A DNA stretch of 6,506 bases, from positions 1-6,506 of the forward strand of contig JAGWGS010000077.1 of NCBI GenBank assembly GCA_028867235.1, in the 5' to 3' direction. A model generated the notes under the pieces. The model made no database searches, had not been told where the DNA came from, and saw only the letters and a program-made list of their open reading frames with translations. Position numbers and translations under genes: made by a program. Below, one piece after another: positions 1-4,908 of the stretch. Position 1 is the first letter of the stretch. Each line of letters begins with the position of its first letter. The DNA comes from Nitrososphaerota archaeon. Its GTDB lineage: Archaea; Thermoproteota; Nitrososphaeria; Nitrososphaerales; Nitrosopumilaceae.

Positions 1-556
1 CAGGACCAGATTCTTTTGCTTTGCATAATAACACCAAGACATTGATGTTCTCTATCTTGCCTTCATTTAGCAAAATTCCTGGTATTCCTGGGACGGTACC
101 GTTTCGCAATATTGGAATATTTGCTTGCTTGAGTTTCTCTTTTGCCATGTCTGTACTTCCAACTCCTATGACTGATGGAGTTTCACTGTCTCCCTTTATT
201 GCAGCACTGCTGACAATAAATGAACACTTGTGCTCTTTTGCCCATTTTAGCATCACTCGAGCTACATCTCTATGAATTGATTCATGTGGTGTAAGATATG
301 ATGAAAATACTGCTACCTTGAGATTTTTGTTAACTAAAATTCTTGCAGGAAAATTTGGTACTTCGTCTCTTACTATGCTGATTGGAGGAAACAGTTCTGA
401 ATCAAGTACACCTGCTAACTCAAATTGAGACGTTGTATTGACAAGAGACTCTGTAGCAATTGCGTTTGCCAGACCAGTATATGGAAACCCGTCTATGAGA
501 TAACCCTCTTTGATATCTATTGGAGATATTTCTTTTACAAATACTTCATTTCCCAT
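1..556 (-). CDS. PAC2-family protein (proteasome-assembly-chaperone-2 fold), N-terminal part
   Basis: The first 185 residues of a minus-strand gene are present; the C-terminus lies beyond the left edge. The start is ATG at 556-554, giving MGNEVFVKEI. Family features: a glycine-containing loop near residues 23-29 (GFPYTGL) after a short beta strand, a helix around 30-45, a strand ending in FSSYLTP (84-90), a helix around 93-109, and a glycine-rich turn RNGTVPGIPG (151-160) followed by a strand at 172-178. This matches the archaeal PAC2/DUF75 group (COG1938, also labelled ATP-grasp-like). Relatives of the eukaryotic chaperone help assemble the proteasome, but the archaeal members' biochemical role is not settled, so I assign none. 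No signal peptide or membrane segment is visible. It is transcribed divergently from the RAM-domain gene, from a TATA-like box 23-30 bases upstream. Family assignment is fairly sure; function is open. Confidence 0.8.
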   Translation of the reverse strand, partial: MGNEVFVKEISPIDIKEGYLIDGFPYTGLANAIATESLVNTTSQFELAGVLDSELFPPISIVRDEVPNFPARILVNKNLKVAVFSSYLTPHESIHRDVARVMLKWAKEHKCSFIVSSAAIKGDSETPSVIGVGSTDMAKEKLKQANIPILRNGTVPGIPGILLNEGKIENINVLVLLCKAKESGP

Positions 557-578
557 AATCTCACTATTAGATACGCCT

Positions 579-586
579 TTTTAAAT
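579..586 (-). promoter_or_regulatory. TATA-like box for the PAC2-family gene
   Basis: Read on the minus strand this is ATTTAAAA, centred about 26 bases before the ATG at 556. That spacing places transcription start at or next to the start codon, as in a leaderless archaeal mRNA. No Shine-Dalgarno sequence lies in front of the ATG. The same AT-rich block could also be read on the plus strand as a box for the divergent gene, which would give a leader of roughly 15 bases. Confidence 0.5.
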
Positions 587-595
587 ATGGATATC

Positions 596-603
596 ATTTT
601 ATG
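596..603 (+). promoter_or_regulatory. candidate TATA-like box for the RAM/cysS/GNAT operon
   Basis: ATTTTATG is centred about 25 bases before the ATG at 625, which fits a leaderless transcript. It is a weaker match than the AT block at 578-588, which is the alternative box and would give a short untranslated leader. The three downstream genes are spaced 8 bases and -4 bases apart, so one promoter here probably serves all of them. Confidence 0.35.
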
Positions 604-624
604 TAGCGAAAATATAATTTGTTT

Positions 625-870
625 ATGGAAACACTCTACATCCTGATTAACTGTGATCTAGGCTCAGAGGTAGAGATAATCAACGAGCTTGCAAAAATAC
701 CTGAAGTAAAAGAAGTTCGAGGAACATACGGAATATATGACATATTTGTAAAACTTCAGGCTGATTCTAGCTCCATACTTGAATCTCTAATTACGCACAA
801 GATTAGACGACTTCCAAAAGTTCGTTCTACTGTGACATTGACCCCAATCCTTTCACAAGGTGGGCGTTAA
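625..870 (+). CDS. stand-alone Lrp/AsnC ligand-binding (RAM) domain protein
   Basis: This 81-residue protein consists only of the C-terminal domain of Lrp/AsnC regulators, with no helix-turn-helix in front. The beta-alpha-beta-beta-alpha-beta pattern is visible: strand METLYILINC (1-10), helix 15-24, strand VKEVRGTYG (28-36), strand IYDIFVKLQ (38-46), helix 48-61, and the closing strand VRSTVTLTPIL (66-76). The G-x-YD element in the middle and the closing STVTL are typical of the family. Such domains form dimers or larger rings and bind amino acids or other small effectors at subunit interfaces. Without a DNA-binding part it probably acts as a sensor or partner. I chose ATG 625; an in-frame TTG at 619 would add only two residues. 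The stop is 8 bases before the cysteine ligase gene, so an amino-acid-sensing role linked to it is plausible but inferred. Confidence 0.8.
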   Translation: METLYILINCDLGSEVEIINELAKIPEVKEVRGTYGIYDIFVKLQADSSSILESLITHKIRRLPKVRSTVTLTPILSQGGR

Positions 871-878
871 GTCAAAAA

Positions 879-2039
879 ATGTTCCGACTGTACAATTCTT
901 TTTCTTTATCCAAGGAGGACTTTGTTCCGTTTCAGAAAAACTTGGCCAGGGTCTTCATCTGCGGTCCTACTGTATATGATTACATGCATCTTGGGCATGC
1001 CAGAATTTTTTTAACATACGATGTATTGTCCAGATTTTTAAATGATCAAGGAATCAAAACCGATGTTCTTGTAAATATAACTGACATAAATCAACAAGTA
1101 TTTCGTAAGGCAAAAGAAAACTCTGCTACGTATAAACAAGTTGCAGAGTTTTACACAAATGAATTCATCTCTGATCTGAGTCTGCTTGGAATCAAAAGCG
1201 TAAGCAGAGTTGCATATGTTTCAGATTATATTCCATTTATTGAATCTGAAATAAAAAAACTAGAAAAAAAAGAACTTGCCTACCGCGCACACGGAAATGT
1301 CTACTTGGATGTCTCCCAGGTGAGAAATTATGGAAAAATATCGCAGCAAACTAGGGACCAAATAAACATGCATAGACTTGATATTGGACCTGGAAAAAAA
1401 AATCCTGAGGATATAATGCTGTGGAACTGTACTGATGATTTTGATTTTTCATGGAAAAGTGAATTCGGATATGGCATCCCGTGGTGGCACATGCAGGATA
1501 CCGCTGTTGCTTTTGAAAACTTTGGCAAAAATTATGATATCCACGGTGGGGCAAGGGAACTCTTGTATCCTCACCATGAGGCACATCTTGCACAATACCA
1601 GTTAATCACAGGAGAACAATTCCCGATCAAAACCTGGATGCATGTAGGTCTTGTCATGTCAAATGGAGACAAGATGTCAAAATCACTTGGCAATGTTGTA
1701 TGGGTAAAAGATCTAGTAAAAAAATACGGACATGAATTGATACGCCTGTATTTATTTTCACGACATTATCGAGAGGATCTTGCCTTTTCTGAAAATGATG
1801 TGCTTGCACAAAAACCGTTGCTTGAGCTCATACATCTAACTAGTTTGTGTGTGTCAGAATATACTGATGAGAGTCTGTTACCTGCCATACGTGGATTTGT
1901 AGATTCTTTGCATGATGACCTTGATACACCTGCAGCACTCTCGCACTTTGAAAAAATATGTCAGAGTGTCCAGGGGGGCACAAAATTAAGTGAGGCTGAT
2001 TTTAATCGCATGTGCTTGATACTTGGTATCATGGCATGA
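879..2039 (+). CDS. cysS: cysteinyl-tRNA synthetase / MshC-like cysteine ligase, short form
   Basis: A class I aminoacyl-tRNA-synthetase-type enzyme that activates cysteine with ATP, for transfer to tRNA-Cys or, in MshC relatives, to an amino-sugar. Visible landmarks: CGPTVYDYMHLGHAR (28-42) with the first zinc ligand Cys28 and the HIGH motif as HLGH (37-40); NITDI (66-70) with the cysteine-site threonine; PWWHMQD (201-207); HGGA (222-225); PHHE (231-234); and the KMSKS loop DKMSKSLGN (264-272). The protein has 386 residues against 461 in E. coli CysRS. It ends soon after HDDLDTP (345-351) at LGIMA, where E. coli has about 70 more residues including the anticodon-binding domain. MshC ends at a similar place. 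Of the E. coli zinc ligands (Cys28, Cys209, His234, Glu238), the second and fourth are Asp207 and His236 here. The 8 bases before the ATG show no Shine-Dalgarno; the gene is probably cotranscribed with both neighbours. Family is certain; whether the product charges tRNA is not. Confidence 0.88.
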   Translation: MFRLYNSFSLSKEDFVPFQKNLARVFICGPTVYDYMHLGHARIFLTYDVLSRFLNDQGIKTDVLVNITDINQQVFRKAKENSATYKQVAEFYTNEFISDLSLLGIKSVSRVAYVSDYIPFIESEIKKLEKKELAYRAHGNVYLDVSQVRNYGKISQQTRDQINMHRLDIGPGKKNPEDIMLWNCTDDFDFSWKSEFGYGIPWWHMQDTAVAFENFGKNYDIHGGARELLYPHHEAHLAQYQLITGEQFPIKTWMHVGLVMSNGDKMSKSLGNVVWVKDLVKKYGHELIRLYLFSRHYREDLAFSENDVLAQKPLLELIHLTSLCVSEYTDESLLPAIRGFVDSLHDDLDTPAALSHFEKICQSVQGGTKLSEADFNRMCLILGIMA

Positions 2040-2737
2040 TTCCACAAATTGAAGAAAACGATATGGGATTTACTAGCCTGTGGAGCAATGCCAAAAAAAT
2101 GGAGTGTGGCGTATTGTTCCTCAATCCATTGTTTGTAGATGATCTTTTTTTCAATAAATTATCCAATGTTTCGTGTACTAGTGAACAAATGATTGATGAA
2201 TCTCTGAAATATTTCAAGCAAGAACACCTGTCTCCTTGTGTATATTCTGTAAATTATAAAGAACTTGAAAATCTACTTGAAAGAAAAGGGTTTGTGCATC
2301 ATGATACATTGCACGTATTAAAAAGAAACAATGTTGAGACTAGAAAAATAAACACAATCAAAATAAATCATGATACTGCTTCCTTGTGGAGTGGTATTTT
2401 TTGCAGAGCATATGATTGTCTTGAATGGGAAGATAATGTAACTACAACTGTCGCAAATTCGTTACATTATGCAGATTATTTTGTCGATGAATCAAAGAGC
2501 TCATGTGTGGCCCTGTATGAGAAAAATAACATTCTTGGCCTGTACTGCCTTGGAACCCTTCCTGGTAGAAGACATGGCGGGCTTGGCTCACTGCTTGTTG
2601 ACTTTGCGTCAAGTGAGGTCAAATCAAGGTCTTTAGAATGTCTGATTTTGGAAACATATGGAAGAGATAATCTCTTGAAATTTTATTCAAAGCTTGGATT
2701 TGAACAGGTCTATGAAAAAAAAGTCTATACTATTTGA
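2036..2737 (+). CDS. GNAT-family N-acetyltransferase, possibly with two GNAT-like halves
   Basis: A predicted acetyl-CoA-dependent N-acetyltransferase of 233 residues; the acceptor is unknown. The C-terminal half is a recognisable GNAT domain: strand ILGLYCLGTL (166-175), the acetyl-CoA pyrophosphate loop GRRHGGLGSLL (177-187, matching R/Q-x-x-G-x-G/A), a helix to about 195, strand CLILETY (202-208), and the end motif LLKFYSKLGFEQVYEKKVY (213-231). The N-terminal half (about 25-97) ends in LLERKGFVHHDTLHVLK, which resembles the same closing motif, so a degenerate first GNAT unit without a clear CoA loop is likely. The chosen ATG (2036-2038) overlaps the TGA of the ligase gene as ATGA, a sign of translational coupling; a GTG at 2012 would add 8 residues. 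The last 8 bases overlap the convergent deoxyhypusine synthase gene. GNAT family is secure; substrate and two-domain reading are inference. Confidence 0.8.
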   Translation: MIPQIEENDMGFTSLWSNAKKMECGVLFLNPLFVDDLFFNKLSNVSCTSEQMIDESLKYFKQEHLSPCVYSVNYKELENLLERKGFVHHDTLHVLKRNNVETRKINTIKINHDTASLWSGIFCRAYDCLEWEDNVTTTVANSLHYADYFVDESKSSCVALYEKNNILGLYCLGTLPGRRHGGLGSLLVDFASSEVKSRSLECLILETYGRDNLLKFYSKLGFEQVYEKKVYTI

Positions 2738-3668
2738 GCCTGGAAACTAGTGCAGAATAAAGAAACGGCAGAATTGTTGTAGCTTCTGCATGGATTGTAG
2801 TCTGCTTGGCATCTTTTGTCACTTTGCCCCAAGATATTGCTTCTCTGACAAGTGCCCCACTGAGACTTCCGTCAAATTCTTGAGCTGTTGTGATGTATAC
2901 GGCATAATCTAGACCTTCTCGATATTGGTTCCACCATAAAGTGTGGTGTTTTGATATTCCACCGCCTATCATGAGTGCTCCCGATTTTTTTGCCTTGAAT
3001 ATCAATCCTGACAACAAGTCTCCATCTGCAACAATGTTGAGTTTAAAATCTGCATGATTTTGCGAAAACATCCAGATTTGACTTCCTACTGCACCGTCCA
3101 TTATGCCCGGTACTATCACAGGTATGTTGTTCTTGCTTGCCCAGTACAAAAATGAATCCTCTCCCAAGTGCTCACCTATCATTTTTGTTATCTCGTGAGT
3201 TGACATCTCTTTCTTGCCTTCCTTGTATGCTTTTTGCAAAAAGCCTTGCATCTTTTCCTCTATGAGCGGACCGTAGCTTTTCAAGGGAACTAGAACATTT
3301 CCTAATCGGTGAATCTCTTTTTCTACAAGCTCACTATCATCCATTGTAAATGATCCTTCTAGATAGTTAGAATAATGTCTGGCAATGTCATGATCTAATG
3401 CACCACATGTTGTAATAACGACATCACACATTTTGTTTTTCACCATGTCTGCAATTATGCCTCTCAAACCAGTTGATACCACTGCCCCCACAAATGACAT
3501 GAATTTCAAACAATTCTTGTCTTCTATCATCGAAGTCAGTATGTTAAGTCCATCTACCAGATTCTTGGATTCAAATCCTCCTGATTTTGACATTTGTTCA
3601 AATATTGACTCTATGGAATCTCCTTTCTTGATGGAGATGTCTTTGACTGGTTTGCCCGGCTTTATCAT
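2730..3668 (-). CDS. dys: deoxyhypusine synthase
   Basis: An NAD-dependent enzyme that attaches an aminobutyl group to one lysine of translation factor aIF5A, the first step of hypusine formation, in the cytoplasm. The 312-residue protein covers the whole family core. Visible are the NAD-site segments FVGAVVSTGLRG (59-70) and TTCGALDHD (86-94), MDG (190-192), GGGISKHH (235-242), TAQEFDGS (261-268) and ISWGK (278-282). By motif alignment with the human enzyme, Lys282 corresponds to catalytic Lys329, Trp280 to Trp327, Glu276 to Glu323, His241 to His288, Asp266 to Asp313 and Asp191 to Asp238. Two acidic residues that bind spermidine in the human protein, Asp243 and Asp316, appear as Ser196 and Leu269. 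The ATG at 3668 has a TATA box 24 bases upstream. The 3' end overlaps the convergent acetyltransferase gene. Family assignment is confident; the aminobutyl donor is less sure. Confidence 0.92.
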   Translation of the reverse strand: MIKPGKPVKDISIKKGDSIESIFEQMSKSGGFESKNLVDGLNILTSMIEDKNCLKFMSFVGAVVSTGLRGIIADMVKNKMCDVVITTCGALDHDIARHYSNYLEGSFTMDDSELVEKEIHRLGNVLVPLKSYGPLIEEKMQGFLQKAYKEGKKEMSTHEITKMIGEHLGEDSFLYWASKNNIPVIVPGIMDGAVGSQIWMFSQNHADFKLNIVADGDLLSGLIFKAKKSGALMIGGGISKHHTLWWNQYREGLDYAVYITTAQEFDGSLSGALVREAISWGKVTKDAKQTTIHAEATTILPFLYSALVSRLK

Positions 3669-3669
3669 G

Positions 3670-3687
3670 AAAACCCAAATTGGTTTT
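3670..3687. repeat. perfect 6-bp dyad between the dys TATA box and start codon
   Basis: AAAACC at 3670-3675 and GGTTTT at 3682-3687 are exact inverted repeats around a 6-base spacer. A second, mutually exclusive dyad, CCCAAA (3674-3679) with TTTGGG (3685-3690), overlaps it. The pair occupies the region between the dys TATA box and its ATG, where transcription should start, so a bound repressor would block initiation. No regulator is identified, and dyads of this size can occur by chance in AT-rich DNA. Confidence 0.4.
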
Positions 3688-3691
3688 GGGC

Positions 3692-3699
3692 TATAAAAT
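3692..3699 (-). promoter_or_regulatory. TATA box of dys
   Basis: On the minus strand this reads ATTTTATA, a good archaeal TATA box. Its near edge is 24 bases from the ATG at 3668, which predicts a leaderless or almost leaderless transcript. It points away from the ino1 box about 30 bases further right, so the two genes share one divergent control region. Confidence 0.6.
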
Positions 3700-3722
3700 C
3701 CTCTGTTCTAAATCACAAGTAA

Positions 3723-3731
3723 TTAATATAA
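3723..3731 (+). promoter_or_regulatory. TATA box of ino1
   Basis: TTAATATAA is centred about 29 bases before the TTG start at 3756. That puts transcription start at or a few bases ahead of the TTG and supports a leaderless mRNA with a non-ATG start. Confidence 0.5.
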
Positions 3732-3755
3732 TGGGTTATTTGGTAGCTATCGAAG

Positions 3756-4823
3756 TTGGGTAAGAAAATCAAGATTGCAATAGCTGGAGTTGGTAACTGT
3801 GCTTCAGCAATAATTCAAGGAGCAAAATATTATACTGAAAATAGACATGATACAATCGGTCTTACAGCCTATAATATCGGAGGCTATGAGCCAGGAGATA
3901 TTGAGGTTGTAGCTGCATTTGACGTGGCAGACACCAAAGTGGGCAAAGATATAGCAGAGGCCATCTATGCAAGACCAAATAATACCATTACAGTAGCCGA
4001 AGTGCCAAAAACAGGCGTAATTGTACAAAAAGGTCCTACACTTGACGGTATTGGCAGGCACCTAAGCAGAATTGTTACTCCTTCCTCAGAGCCTGATGTC
4101 AATGTAAAGAAGATACTCCAAGACAGTGGGGCTGAGATGCTTGTAAATTATCTTCCAGTGGGAAGCACAAATGCAGTAAGACACTATGCAAGTCAGGCTT
4201 TGGAAGCAGGAATTGGATTTCTAAATGCAATTCCTGTGTTTATCGCATCTGAACCAAAATGGCAACAAGCCTATGCAGATAAGAAAATTCCGCTTGCAGG
4301 TGATGATGTCATGAGTCAGTTGGGTGCTACCGTAGTTCACAAGACACTTGTCAAACTCTTTGTGGACAGGGGTGTACAAATTGATGGAACATATCAGCTA
4401 AACATTGGTGGTGACATGGACTTTTACAACATGCTTGATGAGGAAAGACTAGAGGACAAGAGAATAAGCAAGACAAGTGCTGTAAAAGCAATGGCAGATT
4501 ATGACATTCCAATGAGAATTGGCCCAAGTGATTATGTTGATTTTATTGATAATGAGAAGATCTGTTACATCAATCTAGAAGGAAAATACTTTGGTAAAAT
4601 TCCAGTCAAATTAGATCTTAAACTCAAGGTAATTGATGCATATAATAGTGCAGGAATAATGATCGATGCAATAAGGGGATTAAAGGTCGCTCTTGATAGA
4701 AAGTTGTATGGTCCAATGACAAGCATATCCTCATACTGTTTCAAACATCCTCCAATCCAGATGCCATACAATGAGGCAAAGAAAGCATTTGGAGAATTTG
4801 TAGAAGGCAAGAGAGACAGTTAG
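3756..4823 (+). CDS. ino1: myo-inositol-1-phosphate synthase
   Basis: Converts glucose-6-phosphate to inositol-1-phosphate with NAD as a recycled cofactor. The product feeds inositol phospholipids in archaea and, in actinobacteria, also mycothiol. The 355-residue protein is of the short prokaryotic type. It starts with a Rossmann strand and glycine loop GVGNCASAIIQG (11-22) and continues with LVNYLPVGS (129-137), NAIPVFIAS (157-165), PLAGDDVMSQLGAT (179-192), QLNIGGDMDFYNML (214-227), DYVDFIDNEKICYI (259-272) and IDAYNSAGIMIDAIRG (293-308). The whole family core is present. The start must be TTG 3756: the only in-frame codons upstream lead to a TAG at 3744-3746 with no other start, and any later start would cut into the Rossmann strand. 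smc follows on the same strand after 85 bases. Confidence in family and start is high. Confidence 0.93.
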   Translation: MGKKIKIAIAGVGNCASAIIQGAKYYTENRHDTIGLTAYNIGGYEPGDIEVVAAFDVADTKVGKDIAEAIYARPNNTITVAEVPKTGVIVQKGPTLDGIGRHLSRIVTPSSEPDVNVKKILQDSGAEMLVNYLPVGSTNAVRHYASQALEAGIGFLNAIPVFIASEPKWQQAYADKKIPLAGDDVMSQLGATVVHKTLVKLFVDRGVQIDGTYQLNIGGDMDFYNMLDEERLEDKRISKTSAVKAMADYDIPMRIGPSDYVDFIDNEKICYINLEGKYFGKIPVKLDLKLKVIDAYNSAGIMIDAIRGLKVALDRKLYGPMTSISSYCFKHPPIQMPYNEAKKAFGEFVEGKRDS

Positions 4824-4837
4824 ATCTCATATTGTAA

Positions 4838-4845
4838 TTTTTATT
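4838..4845 (+). terminator. T-rich tract after ino1, candidate terminator
   Basis: TTTTTATT lies 15 bases after the ino1 stop. Archaeal RNA polymerase can terminate on short T tracts without a hairpin, so this may end the ino1 transcript. The same bases could instead act as a TATA-like element for smc, which would give a leader of about 40 bases. The sequence alone does not separate the two readings. Confidence 0.3.
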
Positions 4846-4853
4846 CTGCAGCT

Positions 4854-4865
4854 CAAGTAAACTTG
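4854..4865. repeat. short palindrome in the ino1-smc intergenic region
   Basis: CAAGT and ACTTG are perfect inverted repeats separated by two A residues. The site lies 44 bases before the smc start. It is too tight for a good RNA hairpin but could be a dimeric protein-binding site. Its length makes a chance occurrence quite possible. Confidence 0.25.
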
Positions 4866-4908
4866 GCAATAATCGGTTATCTCATCTAAACCCTCTACTT
4901 TCTTTACA

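Noticed and set aside
21..275. An 84-codon plus-strand reading frame at the left edge.
   Set aside because: It is antisense to the PAC2-family gene, whose minus-strand translation shows clear family motifs; the plus-strand product shows none.
910..923. A strong Shine-Dalgarno-like AAGGAGG inside the 5' part of the cysteine ligase gene, suggesting a later start.
   Set aside because: It encodes part of the conserved N-terminal segment before Cys28. A start after it would remove the first strand, and the following codons offer no sensible ATG.
2012..2040. A frameshift that would join the ligase to the next frame and restore a missing C-terminal domain.
   Set aside because: The residues after the junction do not resemble the CysRS C-terminus, and the ATGA overlap with a complete GNAT protein explains the arrangement.
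3731..3763. A 10-codon reading frame starting at ATG 3731 that overlaps the ino1 start, possibly a regulatory leader peptide.
   Set aside because: Its ATG touches the predicted ino1 TATA box, so it should lie upstream of the transcription start and not be in the mRNA.
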